NCBI GenBank assembly: GCA_023146255.1
Contig: JAGLCJ010000005.1
Span: 248,001 to 312,000, forward strand
Reading direction: 5' to 3'
Source: Alcanivoracaceae bacterium
Lineage (GTDB): Bacteria; Pseudomonadota; Gammaproteobacteria; Pseudomonadales; Alcanivoracaceae
DNA: 64,000 nucleotides
Part shown: in pieces, positions 25,356 through 34,716 of the stretch
How positions within the stretch are numbered: the first letter of the stretch is position 1
Layout of the letters: each line of letters begins with the position of its first letter
Program-made: the position numbers and the translations under genes
The notes under the pieces: generated by a model
Database searches by the model: none
What the model was told of the DNA's origin: nothing
The model's input: only the letters and a program-made list of their open reading frames with translations

Positions 25356-26438
25356 ATGGGCAAGCCGATGGCACAACAGGCAGATGGCTGGCAAAATCTT
25401 GAAGCCAGTATTCCTTCGAACTACTCGCGGCTGATTGCCCGTGAACTGGACCTGACAGTCAGGCAATTGCCCGTTTTACTGCGCGGCACCGGTCTTGATG
25501 TCGCACAGTTCCTGATTGAAGACGGCCTGCTCACGCCGGCCCAGCAGGTACGGATTCTGCGCAACGCGCTGGCACTGTCTGGCCAGCCAGCATTCGGATT
25601 ACGGCTGGGCAAGCGCCTGACTCCGGCAACCCACGGTGCGATGGGATTTGCCGCCTCCAGCAGCCCGGACCTGCTCAGCGCGCTACGGGCGATACACACC
25701 TTCCTGCCCACCCGCGCCAGCGTAATCCAGCTGCACTTGCGCCAGGTGGAAGAACATCTGGAATGCAGACTGGATTTTCAGGTGCCGCTGGACGCAGATC
25801 TCCAGCGCTGCCTGGCAGATACAATGATCAAGGTACTGCTCGAATTCGGCGAATTCATAGTCGGTCGCCCCTTGTATGAGGCGGAAATAGGCTTTACCCA
25901 TGCGGCGCCCGAATACCACGCGATCTATGCAGAATATTTGTCCGGGCGGATTCGCTTTGGTTGTGATCAGTTGACGCTGAAATTGCCGATGACGCTGTGT
26001 CAGGAACCGAACGCCTCCGCCAATCATGAAAACTATCGTCTGGCCCTGCAGCAATGTGAAGCCATGCTTGCCCAGCTTCAGACCCATAAACCGAGCTACC
26101 AGACCCGGCTCAAGAAGATGATGCTGTCCCGACCACCCGGCACGCTCAGTGAAGCAGAAGCCGCAGCTTCCCTGTTCATGAACAAACGCACCCTGGCCCG
26201 CAAGCTGAAACAGGAAAACAGCAGTTTTCGACAAATTCGTGACGACATCCTGTCCCAACAGGCGGCCAGCTACCTGTGCGACAGCAAACTGTCGATCGAG
26301 GCCATCGCCGCGTTGATGAACTATCACGACAGCGCCAACTTCAGGCGTGCCTTCAAACGCTGGTTCGGCCAACCGCCCGAGCAGTACCGGCAGGATGTCA
26401 GTTCACAAGGCACCGCACCAGTACGCGCTCACCGTTAG
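25356..26438 (+). CDS. AraC-family regulator of the CYP153 operons
   Basis: The 360-residue protein has an N-terminal Arabinose_bd-type sensing domain (about residues 25-210, as in OruR-like regulators) and a C-terminal double helix-turn-helix (about 245-345) with SEAEAAASLFMNKRTLARKLK and IAALMNYHDSANFRRAFKRW. It lies divergently next to fdx copy 2. AraC regulators that respond to alkanes are known for CYP153 clusters (for example CypR of Dietzia). No strong ribosome site precedes the ATG at 25356; the ATG at 25368 is an alternative. Confidence 0.88.
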   Translation: MGKPMAQQADGWQNLEASIPSNYSRLIARELDLTVRQLPVLLRGTGLDVAQFLIEDGLLTPAQQVRILRNALALSGQPAFGLRLGKRLTPATHGAMGFAASSSPDLLSALRAIHTFLPTRASVIQLHLRQVEEHLECRLDFQVPLDADLQRCLADTMIKVLLEFGEFIVGRPLYEAEIGFTHAAPEYHAIYAEYLSGRIRFGCDQLTLKLPMTLCQEPNASANHENYRLALQQCEAMLAQLQTHKPSYQTRLKKMMLSRPPGTLSEAEAAASLFMNKRTLARKLKQENSSFRQIRDDILSQQAASYLCDSKLSIEAIAALMNYHDSANFRRAFKRWFGQPPEQYRQDVSSQGTAPVRAHR

Positions 26439-26517
26439 GCAACCCGAAACGCTTGCTGCTCACCAGTAAGTTTTACGTATTCCCGACTGGTACCCGGCTC
26501 TATACCATACTTGAATA

Positions 26518-26533
26518 TTGGTCAGACGACCAA
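26518..26533 (+). promoter_or_regulatory. Palindromic operator (site D) upstream of fadL
   Basis: TTGGTCAGACGACCAA is a 16-bp palindrome of the TTGG-N8-CCAA type. A -35-like TTGAAT (26511-26516) sits one base before it, the same arrangement as at sites A and C, but I see no good -10 at the matching distance. It is 74 bp before the fadL start. Confidence 0.6.
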
Positions 26534-26606
26534 AATCGGGTATTTCGTCGAGATTGCCCAAATAAAGCAATCAAAAAAAGAACATAGAATAACAAGGAGC
26601 AATGGC

Positions 26607-27977
26607 ATGACACGCAAACCTCACCGGTTCATACCGACCAATTCCAGCTTGTATCTGACGGCAGTTATCATTGGTGCACTATCTAACCCAGCCCTTGCCG
26701 GCGCCGGCGATGCGGCATCCACCTACGGCCTTGGCCCGGCAAACGCCGGTTCGGCACAGGCATTCAGCGCCTTCGAGCCCGGTGCCTGGGCGTTGTACTA
26801 CAACCCCGCAGCCATGGCGCGCTCCCCGGAAGGCGAGTTGAGTGTGGTACTGCAGCACGGTGATCAGGAGCTGCGCGCCAAATCGCTCGGAGGCTCTGAC
26901 CCACTGGTGCGGCAGAATGACATCCTGTCGGATACCAGTTCGGAACTGCTGCTGCTGGGCATCAAGACCCGTATTGGCGGCGCATCGGAAACTGCCCGCC
27001 CGATGTATCTGGGAATAAATGTCGGTCTTGACGAATACGCATCCAACATTCTGCCGTTTCAGGCCAACACGGCCGAGGAAGGCCAGTTCATGCGCTACCA
27101 GTCGCAACCGCTTTATCTGGCGTTTGGTGCCGCTGTGCGTGACATCGTTCGCGGTGTCGATGCCGGCTTTTCGGCTCGCCTGACACTGGCGGCCAAGGCC
27201 CGCCTTGAAGCGGTCTCCGATCTGGCCGGCAATACCGATTCCGAGCAGCTCTCGCTGGAAGGCTCTCCCGGCCTGTCCCCGGCGCTGGGGCTTAACATCC
27301 GCATGTCCGAGCTTTTCTGCGGTTCTTCACCCTGTATGCCGTTCGGGTTGGACAGACTGGAAGCAGCAGTGTTCTGGCGTGATGCGAGCGACTATGAGGT
27401 CAGCGTGGATGCCAACGTGGTTATCCCCGGCGTCGTCCCCGACCCGGGGCTTGATCTGGCACTGAGCACCATCGACTCGTTCCAGCCGGAGGTGTTCGGC
27501 GGCAGTCTCTTGCTGCCTCTGGGAAAGTTCGAGCTTGTGGCCTCTCTGGAGCAGCAGAAATGGTCGGAACTGGAAAGCAAGTTTGCCGGGGATTCCGTCA
27601 GAAATCAGGCGGACATGCAGTTCGTTGATGTGACCGTCCCCCGTCTTGGCGCCAGTTTCCGTTGGTCTGACCAGCTCAGACTTTTTGGCGGGGTCGCGCT
27701 GGAGGATTCGCCACTGAAATCTTCCCGCTCGCAAGATGTCAACTTCCTGGATAGCGACAAAATGGTACTGGGCGTTGGCGGCGACTATCGTCTGGATAGT
27801 GCTCCCGTCATTAATGCGCCCGTGGTGCTGTCACTGGCCTATCAGTACCAGAAACTCGACAAGCGTGATTTCGAGCTGACGTCCATCAACTCGCCTTCCG
27901 ACCCGGCACCATATGAAACGGTACGTGCTGATGGCGATATTCAGGTCATTTCATTATCCGCTTCCGTGAAGTTCTGA
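26607..27977 (+). CDS. fadL: FadL-family outer-membrane hydrophobic compound transporter
   Basis: The ATG at 26607 follows AAGGAGC and gives a signal peptide ending ALAGAGDA; an ATG at 26511 overlaps the operator and is rejected. The 456-residue protein has the FadL-type N-terminus (GDAASTYGLGPANAGSAQAFSAFEPGAWALYYNPAAMA), in which the N-terminal hatch precedes a beta-barrel, and it ends in an aromatic-less but barrel-like strand (VISLSASVKF, with terminal Phe). FadL proteins import long-chain fatty acids and hydrocarbons. The gene is followed by a large lipoprotein gene and lies between the P450 and monooxygenase modules. Confidence 0.85.
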   Translation: MTRKPHRFIPTNSSLYLTAVIIGALSNPALAGAGDAASTYGLGPANAGSAQAFSAFEPGAWALYYNPAAMARSPEGELSVVLQHGDQELRAKSLGGSDPLVRQNDILSDTSSELLLLGIKTRIGGASETARPMYLGINVGLDEYASNILPFQANTAEEGQFMRYQSQPLYLAFGAAVRDIVRGVDAGFSARLTLAAKARLEAVSDLAGNTDSEQLSLEGSPGLSPALGLNIRMSELFCGSSPCMPFGLDRLEAAVFWRDASDYEVSVDANVVIPGVVPDPGLDLALSTIDSFQPEVFGGSLLLPLGKFELVASLEQQKWSELESKFAGDSVRNQADMQFVDVTVPRLGASFRWSDQLRLFGGVALEDSPLKSSRSQDVNFLDSDKMVLGVGGDYRLDSAPVINAPVVLSLAYQYQKLDKRDFELTSINSPSDPAPYETVRADGDIQVISLSASVKF

Positions 27978-28025
27978 GCGGAACTTCAACAGATGCGAAT
28001 AATGACAAACAGGGAGAAACCCATC

Positions 28026-31000
28026 ATGAAAACAATAACAAATCGCCGAAAAATATCCGCGTTCCTGGCACTCTGGTTGATGCTTCCGGGCTTCCTCCTG
28101 CTATCCGGATGCGGTGGCGACAAAGGCAGTATTACCATCCCCTGGACGACGCCGGAGAGTCTTGTTTTCGCCTATCCCTACCCGGGCCAGCAGGAAGTGA
28201 CTCCCAGCACCCAGATGGTGCTTCGTTTCTCGGCGCCTCTTGAAGAAACCGTTATTGCGGAAATAGATGAAAGATTGCAACTGGTCACAGTCGAGAGTGG
28301 CGCCCCTGTCGTGTTCAGCCACGAAATAGTGGATAACGGACGCGGCTTGCTACTACGCCCTGTCGACGGACTCGTGCCAAACACGGAATACCAACTGCAA
28401 CTGAGCGAAGCTGGCCTCGGCACTATCAACACTGGCGCCTTCAGTGACTTTCGCTTTCGCACCGCTGGTGCGCAGCAGGGATTTTCCGGAGCGATTGGCA
28501 ACGGCGATTTCCAGCTGCTCGCTGTAACCCCGCTGGATCAGAGCGCGCTGCTGGTTGACATTGAGGATGCCAGTCAGCCAAACGACATGAGCACCCTGAG
28601 AATGGCGTTCAATCGCTTGCTGGATCCGGCCGGCATTAATTATGGAGAGCAGGTCCGGCTTGAAAATGCCCAGGGTGGTCTGGTCGAGGCCACGCTGTTA
28701 CTGCAGGGTCGCTATCTGGTGCTGGACCCAAGGGATGATCTTGAGCCGACGGAGCACACCCTGATCCTGTCCGGTCTGCGCAGCCGGGAGGATGAAGAGC
28801 TCCCCCTGCTCGAACGCTCCTTCACACCGGTGGCAACGCTACCTCGTGAAACGGCGGTACTCAAGGTCGGAACGCTTGGTGAACAACAGCCGGAGCTTAC
28901 CTCAAGGCTCACCGGGCAAAGTGTCAATGAGGTGCCGGTAGAAACCTTTGTATTGGGTAACGAATCTTTTACCAGACTTGAGGGCGATCTGGCGGCAGAT
29001 CTGGCTTTCGTTCCCGATTTTCCCGATGCAGTACCACTGCGGGTGCCCGCAGGCTCGGTGCTACGCGGCAGCCCGGTGGCCGTCAATATTCTCGGCGAAA
29101 TTACCTCTGGCATCGAAACCGGTGAAGTGCTGATCACACTGCTGAGCGACGCCAACGGCTACCTGATCGCCAACCCGTTCAGCAAGGCACAGGACGCCCC
29201 ACGCTATGCCCTGCTCAACATGGATGCAGCCATGACCGCAGGGGGCACCATCGCCAACGCAGCGCTGAGCCAGAATCTGCTGAATATTCAGGTGGTAGGC
29301 CTTGCGATAGTGGAAGATGGCGTACTGGTAATGGATGCCGTCAGCGTGGTCGAGCCGGAGATTCTCGGCCTGGAACGCGCCAGCGGCCTGCTGTCTTTCC
29401 GTCTGGAAGCCTATGCCGACCAGCGCAATGCGCCGGTACCGCCAACCGATGCGCGTCCGCTTGAGCTGCAATCCTGGTCACCCGGCGAAGACTTCCAGCC
29501 CAATGCCCGCCCCGGCGACCCGGTTATCCTGAATTTCAACAAACCGCTGGACGCAGCCTCCGTGTTCCTTGACGGTGCCATCCAGATTTTTGCCGACGGC
29601 AATCTGGTAGCCAGAGAGCTCGCCCCGATGCGCCACGACGGCGCCACGGTGGTCATTGATGGCAGCAATCTGCAGCACAATACCGATATCGAGATTGTCC
29701 TGACCAGCTTGCTGCGCGACACACAGGGCAATCCGTTGAACCAGGATCAAACACTGGCGCTGCGCCTTGATGACCTGTTCCTTCCCGGCGGCAGCGCCGC
29801 CAACCTGCGCTCGCCAGTCGCCGCCGTGTTCCCCGGCTTTTCCTGTGCACTCACCGGCGCCGTACTCACCGGGCCACGGTCTGCCTGGCGCAACGGTCGC
29901 TGTGTCGGCGGCAAGGGCAGCGACCCCTTGTTCCATGTGGACAGTCTGTACAAGGACTATCCGATCAGGGTGACATTCAACCGTAGTGTCGATCCGGCAA
30001 CGATCAACGACGATACCTTTTTCGTAGAACGCCGCGCACCGGATAACAGCTGGTTACCGGAACCTGGTCGACTGGATATCCTGCCCCAGCGCGTCCAGTT
30101 TTTCCCGGACACCCCCTGGCAGGCGGGTGAGCTGTATCGGTACACACTGAGATCGGTGCCGAACGGTGCCGACTGTGGTGTCAATGCCATCTGTTCACCG
30201 GACGGCGCACCGCTGCAAACCCGGCAAATCTCACAAAGCAGTGCATCGGCCCCAGCCCCGCGCGAGGGCGGTCCCGATCTAGTGAATCACTTTGTCGCTG
30301 CCGACGAGGAAGATCGCTACACATTGGTCGGGTTACGCGTCCTGCCCGTAGTGGATGTCAATGCCAATATGGTGCTGGATGCAGAAGAACAAGGTGCCGT
30401 AGTTCTGCCGGACAACAGCATCGACGCACCCGCCAATCACCTGCGGCTAGAGTTGAAGGACTTCGGCGGCGTTATCACAAGTGCCAATCTCGGCTGTTCA
30501 ATCGGGCAAAATTGCCCGGAAAAGCGCTTTGCCTTTCTCAGCAGCGGCGCTCTGGCGGCCGGACCGCGCAACTTCGATCCAGACGTCGAGGTAAACCGGC
30601 GCCTGATCGACGGCAACCCGGCCACAGACAATTTCGTGACCGGGGCCATCCGCGCAAACATCTACCCAACCACAATCAGCACCACTAGCGTTTTTCTGCA
30701 GGCTCGGGCTCTCGCCATCATCACAATCGGCCTGGATACGGGGCCACTGATCCTCAGATTGGTGCCTCAAGGAGCGGATGAGCCATTTATCACCGGGTTC
30801 ATCTCCGATACGCCTGACGGCCCCTGGTTCAACGCCACTTTCGATATTCTGGTGGATGCGCCCGAGCTGGAACCGCGACTGATTATCGAGCTTGGTCACG
30901 ACATTCGCAGCAAGCGGGTCACCAACGTGACACTTGAGGGGCCGCTGCGCTTTGTCGACGACGGCCGGTTGATCCTCAAAATCCGCAACCCGGACCCGCT

Positions 31001-31115
31001 GCTGATTCCAGCCAACATCAGTTTGTTAGGTCTCGGCCTTGGAAACGTGGAACTGGAGGTCCCCGCCCTTGCAGCCGATCTGACTTTAACCTTCCTGCCG
31101 GTCAAGAATTTCTGA
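28026..31115 (+). CDS. Very large lipoprotein with bacterial Ig-like repeats
   Basis: Starting at the ATG at 28026 (after CAGGGAGAAACCC), the 1029-residue protein has a signal peptide with lipobox LLLSGC, so it is lipid-anchored. At least three Big_5-like segments can be recognised by the pattern of P-G-x-x-(E/P) followed by F(N/S)xP(L/V)D (VTPSTQMVLRFSAPL, VILNFNKPLDAASV, YPIRVTFNRSVDPATI). The last 250 residues include paired Cys and hydrophobic segments (LISLLGLGLGNVELEVP-like). It is 48 bp after fadL and ends before a strong terminator, so the two form a bicistron. A role in surface attachment to or uptake of oily substrates is inference. Confidence 0.8.
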   Translation: MKTITNRRKISAFLALWLMLPGFLLLSGCGGDKGSITIPWTTPESLVFAYPYPGQQEVTPSTQMVLRFSAPLEETVIAEIDERLQLVTVESGAPVVFSHEIVDNGRGLLLRPVDGLVPNTEYQLQLSEAGLGTINTGAFSDFRFRTAGAQQGFSGAIGNGDFQLLAVTPLDQSALLVDIEDASQPNDMSTLRMAFNRLLDPAGINYGEQVRLENAQGGLVEATLLLQGRYLVLDPRDDLEPTEHTLILSGLRSREDEELPLLERSFTPVATLPRETAVLKVGTLGEQQPELTSRLTGQSVNEVPVETFVLGNESFTRLEGDLAADLAFVPDFPDAVPLRVPAGSVLRGSPVAVNILGEITSGIETGEVLITLLSDANGYLIANPFSKAQDAPRYALLNMDAAMTAGGTIANAALSQNLLNIQVVGLAIVEDGVLVMDAVSVVEPEILGLERASGLLSFRLEAYADQRNAPVPPTDARPLELQSWSPGEDFQPNARPGDPVILNFNKPLDAASVFLDGAIQIFADGNLVARELAPMRHDGATVVIDGSNLQHNTDIEIVLTSLLRDTQGNPLNQDQTLALRLDDLFLPGGSAANLRSPVAAVFPGFSCALTGAVLTGPRSAWRNGRCVGGKGSDPLFHVDSLYKDYPIRVTFNRSVDPATINDDTFFVERRAPDNSWLPEPGRLDILPQRVQFFPDTPWQAGELYRYTLRSVPNGADCGVNAICSPDGAPLQTRQISQSSASAPAPREGGPDLVNHFVAADEEDRYTLVGLRVLPVVDVNANMVLDAEEQGAVVLPDNSIDAPANHLRLELKDFGGVITSANLGCSIGQNCPEKRFAFLSSGALAAGPRNFDPDVEVNRRLIDGNPATDNFVTGAIRANIYPTTISTTSVFLQARALAIITIGLDTGPLILRLVPQGADEPFITGFISDTPDGPWFNATFDILVDAPELEPRLIIELGHDIRSKRVTNVTLEGPLRFVDDGRLILKIRNPDPLLIPANISLLGLGLGNVELEVPALAADLTLTFLPVKNF

Positions 31116-31160
31116 CGCAAAACCTGGCTCCTCGTGTGTCGCTAGCGGCGCACGCCATTT

Positions 31161-31184
31161 AGCCCCGTCAAGGGGCTTTTTTTT
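31161..31184 (+). terminator. Rho-independent terminator after the lipoprotein gene
   Basis: AGCCCC and GGGGCT pair across a 5-nt loop and are followed by eight T residues. It closes the fadL-lipoprotein unit. Confidence 0.85.
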
Positions 31185-31274
31185 CTGATGGCAGGCACAA
31201 CAGGCCAAATTTACAGCCGGGTTCACCTGACACGTAGAAACGCTTTGCCACTCACCCCTGCTTTGAACTACCAT

Positions 31275-31290
31275 TTGGTTGTTCGACCAA
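31275..31290 (+). promoter_or_regulatory. Palindromic operator (site B) before the second hydrolase-BVMO module
   Basis: TTGGTTGTTCGACCAA has TTGG/CCAA ends and an almost perfect inverted repeat. It lies 37 bp before the start at 31328. A -35/-10 pair is less evident here than at sites A and C. Confidence 0.6.
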
Positions 31291-31327
31291 CTCAGGAGCC
31301 GCTGTGCTCACGCAGAAAGAGGTGACC

Positions 31328-32296
31328 ATGACACCCAGTCACACCAGGCCCACCGACCAGTCCGAGCAAAAAGACCGGCCGAATTCGTCAGCGGTGCCGG
31401 CACTGTTTATCGGTGCCAATGGACTGGTCCTCCGAGCAAGTCGATTCGGCGAGTTAACCGCCCCTATCGTGCTGCTGCTTCACGGCGGAGGCCAGACGCG
31501 CCATGCCTGGTCCGACACTGCTCAGACACTTGCCGGCGCAGGCTACTGTGCCATTACTCTGGATGCACGCGGGCACGGCGAAAGCGATTGGTGTGCGCAT
31601 GGCGATTACAGCACCGCGAGCCTGGTCGCAGACCTTGACGCCGTCATTCGTACATTGCCTACGGCGCCAATTATTGTCGGTGCTTCCATGGGCGGTCTGA
31701 CCGCCATGCTGGCGCTTGGTGAAGATGCCTCGCTACCCTGTTCCGCGCTGGTGCTGGTGGACGTGGCGCCACGGTTGGAGCAACAGGGCGTGCGCCGCAT
31801 CATTGAATTCATGCGCCGCCATCAGGACGGCTTCGACAGCCTTGAACAGGTGCGCGATGCTATCGCCGCCTATAATCCTCACCGCCCTCCGCCGAGCGAC
31901 CTGTCAGGATTGCGCAAGAATTTGCGCCAACAGAATGACGGCCGTCTTTATTGGCACTGGGATCCTGCCTTTCTGGACCATGCCCGCCTGCCCTCGGACA
32001 CCAGCGAAGGCATGTTCGAGCGGGTCAGGCTGGAGCGTGCTGCCCGGAAGCTTTCCTTCCCGGTACTGTTGATACGTGGTTACCAAAGCGACGTACTCAG
32101 CGACCAGGGAGCGCGCGAACTGCTCAATCTGGTTACCCATGCGCATTATGTCGTGCTGAATCAGGCCGGCCATATGGTCGCCGGGGACAGAAACACCATC
32201 TTCACCGAGGCAGTGCTGGGCTTTCTGCAAGCATCTAGAACCCCCTCGCGTAAGCGCGCTGCTTCCTCAACTTTCGACCACGGAGCATCGACATGA
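31328..32296 (+). CDS. Alpha/beta-hydrolase fold enzyme
   Basis: The ATG at 31328 follows AGAGGTGACC; an upstream ATG at 31304 has no ribosome site. The 322-residue protein has the oxyanion motif LLHGGGQTRHAW, the Ser nucleophile in VGASMGGL, and a C-terminal His in QAGHMVAGD, as in esterases, epoxide hydrolases and C-C hydrolases. Its stop overlaps the next monooxygenase start by 4 bp, as the HSL-type hydrolase does with the first monooxygenase, which suggests ester cleavage after Baeyer-Villiger oxidation. Confidence 0.88.
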   Translation: MTPSHTRPTDQSEQKDRPNSSAVPALFIGANGLVLRASRFGELTAPIVLLLHGGGQTRHAWSDTAQTLAGAGYCAITLDARGHGESDWCAHGDYSTASLVADLDAVIRTLPTAPIIVGASMGGLTAMLALGEDASLPCSALVLVDVAPRLEQQGVRRIIEFMRRHQDGFDSLEQVRDAIAAYNPHRPPPSDLSGLRKNLRQQNDGRLYWHWDPAFLDHARLPSDTSEGMFERVRLERAARKLSFPVLLIRGYQSDVLSDQGARELLNLVTHAHYVVLNQAGHMVAGDRNTIFTEAVLGFLQASRTPSRKRAASSTFDHGAST

Positions 32297-33795
32297 AACA
32301 TCGCCATCTGGATGTGCTGATCATCGGCGCCGGCCTGTCCGGAATCGGTGCCGCTTGCCACCTGCAGAAGAAATGTCCAAACGTACGTTTCGGCATTATC
32401 GAACGGCGCGAAAGGATCGGCGGAACCTGGGATCTGTTTCGCTATCCAGGCATTCGGTCAGACTCGGATATGTTTACGCTCGGCTACAATTTTCGTCCCT
32501 GGACGAAAACAAAAATGCTTGCCGACGGGCCGTCCATTCGAAGCTACATTGAAGACACCGCTCGCGACTATGACGTCAAAAAACACATTCATTTCGGATT
32601 GAAAGTTCTTTCAGAAGAGTGGGACAGCAAAAAGTGCCACTGGACCGTTACCGCTGTTAATGAAAAAACAGGCAAGGAAGAAACCTTTAGCGCCGGCTTC
32701 GTCTTTAACTGCACCGGATACTATAAATACGACGCCGGTTATACCCCGGACATTCCCGGCCTGAACAAATTCAAAGGCAAGCTGATTCATCCACAGCACT
32801 GGCCCGAAAACTATGATTACAGTGGCAAGCGCGTGGTTGTGATCGGCAGTGGCGCCACTGCGGTGACGTTGGTGCCGGCGATGACAGACAAGGCCGCCCA
32901 TGTAGTGATGCTGCAACGCTCGCCGACCTACGTTGCCAGCGTACCCGAAGAGGACCTGATCTCCAAAAACCTGCGCCGCTTTCTGCCGGAAATGGTTGTC
33001 TATCGAATGGCCCGCGCACGCAACATCATGCTGCAACGCGCTGTTTACCGGCTTTCTCTAAGCAAGCCGAAAGCAATACGCAGGCTTTTGCTGGCCGCGG
33101 CGCGCAAACAGCTTGGCCCAAATGTTGACATGCGCCACTTCCAGCCGACCTATAACCCCTGGGAAGAGCGGATGTGCGCGGTCCCGAAAGGAGACCTCTT
33201 CAAGGTTATTCGGGAAGGCAAGGCATCAGTGGTCACAGACCATATCGACACGATTACCGCAACTGGCATTCAACTAAAATCCGGCGACCATCTGGACGCG
33301 GATGTACTGATTACCGCCACCGGCCTGGATCTTCAGTTATTTGGCGGAGCTGCGCTGCGTGTCGACGGTCGTGAAATCAGCGTGGCTGACACAGTATTGT
33401 ACAAGGGACTAATGCTCGAAGGTGTGCCGAACATGGCCTTTGTGTTTGGCTATACCAATGCCTCCTGGACTCTAAAAGCCGATATTGCCTGCGAGTTTGT
33501 CTGCCGCTTGGTCAATCATATGCGGGCCATTGGCGCCACCCGGGTCACCCCCACTGATGAGGAGGGTTGCGGCACCGATATGAATTTCCTCAACCTGCGC
33601 TCAGGCTATGTTCAGCGAGCCAGCGACAGACTGCCACGCCAGGGAAGCAAGGTACCCTGGCAGAATCTGGATGATTACCTGCGAGACCTCCCTGCCTTGC
33701 GCTTCGGCAATCTCGAAGATGGCTATCTCCATTTCGAGGGCAAAAATCTCAGGGGGAAAAAGCAGGGCATGCTCGGCGCCCTGCTCGGCGCCTGA
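32293..33795 (+). CDS. Flavin-containing Baeyer-Villiger-type monooxygenase (copy 2)
   Basis: The 500-residue protein has the FAD motif IIGAGLSGIGAACHL, GGTWDLFRYPGIRSDSDM, the Baeyer-Villiger-like stretch FKGKLIHPQHWPENY and the NADPH motif VVIGSGATAVTLVPAM. The GIRSDSDM form is typical of the EthA/MymA branch, which differs from that of copy 1 (GIAVDITS). The second module is therefore not a simple duplication of the first. The enzyme probably acts on ketones with bulky or long substituents; this is inference from the branch. Confidence 0.88.
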   Translation: MKHRHLDVLIIGAGLSGIGAACHLQKKCPNVRFGIIERRERIGGTWDLFRYPGIRSDSDMFTLGYNFRPWTKTKMLADGPSIRSYIEDTARDYDVKKHIHFGLKVLSEEWDSKKCHWTVTAVNEKTGKEETFSAGFVFNCTGYYKYDAGYTPDIPGLNKFKGKLIHPQHWPENYDYSGKRVVVIGSGATAVTLVPAMTDKAAHVVMLQRSPTYVASVPEEDLISKNLRRFLPEMVVYRMARARNIMLQRAVYRLSLSKPKAIRRLLLAAARKQLGPNVDMRHFQPTYNPWEERMCAVPKGDLFKVIREGKASVVTDHIDTITATGIQLKSGDHLDADVLITATGLDLQLFGGAALRVDGREISVADTVLYKGLMLEGVPNMAFVFGYTNASWTLKADIACEFVCRLVNHMRAIGATRVTPTDEEGCGTDMNFLNLRSGYVQRASDRLPRQGSKVPWQNLDDYLRDLPALRFGNLEDGYLHFEGKNLRGKKQGMLGALLGA

Positions 33796-33822
33796 ACGAT
33801 GGTCTTAACAAGGGGAAATATC

Positions 33823-34680
33823 ATGAAGAGTTTTTACGGAAAAGTTGCCGCCATCACCGGAGCCGGATCGGGAATCGGTCAGGCCACCGCCATTGCGCTG
33901 GCAAAAAGCGGCTGCCACCTGTCCCTTTCAGACGTCAATGAAAAAGGATTGGCGCAAACTCTGGACAAGCTCCGGCCCTATCCAGTGAAGATAACAACGC
34001 ATCATGTTGATGTCGGCGATCGAGCTGCGGTTTATCAGTACGCCGATGATAGTGTCAAAGAGCACGGCAAAGTGAACCTGATCATCAATAATGCCGGCGT
34101 TGGTCTCGGGGAAACGGTGGAGGCCATGAGCTATGAAAACTTTGAATGGCTCATGAACATAAACTTCTGGGGTGTGGTGTATGGGACCAAGGCATTTCTT
34201 CCTCACCTGAAACAGTCTGGTGACGGTCATGTCGTCAATATCTCCAGCATATTCGGCATCATCGGCGTACCAACCCAGTCAGCCTACAATGCGGCCAAGT
34301 TTGCGGTCAGAGGCTTTACCGAATCTTTGCGAGAAGAACTAGACATCGAGAACGGCTGCGTCAGCGCCACATGTGTCCACCCCGGCGGCGTCAAGACTAA
34401 CATTGCCCGCAATAGTCGCATGGGCGAGATGGGCAACATGAGCATGGGTGGCCAGGACGAGATTGCCGAAATGTTTGACCGCATCGCAATGTCTACACCA
34501 GAACAGGCTGCAAAGGCGATTCTCCAGGGAGTAAAAAAGAATCAAAGACGGGTGCTGATTGGCGCTGATGCAGTGCTACTGGATACTGCCCAGCGGTTAA
34601 TGCCTACCGGATACCAGCGTGCTCTTGAAACCCTGTTTCGGATGAACAAAGGTCGCAGCGCAAAGGCAACCGCCGTTTAA
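33823..34680 (+). CDS. Short-chain dehydrogenase/reductase (copy 2)
   Basis: The ATG at 33823 follows AAGGGGAAATATC. The 285-residue SDR has TGAGSGIGQATA, NNAGVGLGE and the catalytic YNAAK with NISSIFG before it. Asp in LSDVN suggests NAD(H). It is located after the monooxygenase and before the second PF10118 protein, so this operon has the same gene families as the first module in a different order. Confidence 0.9.
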   Translation: MKSFYGKVAAITGAGSGIGQATAIALAKSGCHLSLSDVNEKGLAQTLDKLRPYPVKITTHHVDVGDRAAVYQYADDSVKEHGKVNLIINNAGVGLGETVEAMSYENFEWLMNINFWGVVYGTKAFLPHLKQSGDGHVVNISSIFGIIGVPTQSAYNAAKFAVRGFTESLREELDIENGCVSATCVHPGGVKTNIARNSRMGEMGNMSMGGQDEIAEMFDRIAMSTPEQAAKAILQGVKKNQRRVLIGADAVLLDTAQRLMPTGYQRALETLFRMNKGRSAKATAV

Positions 34681-34716
34681 TCAATCATTTCGGTTATGAA
34701 CCCAGGGAGTATCGCA

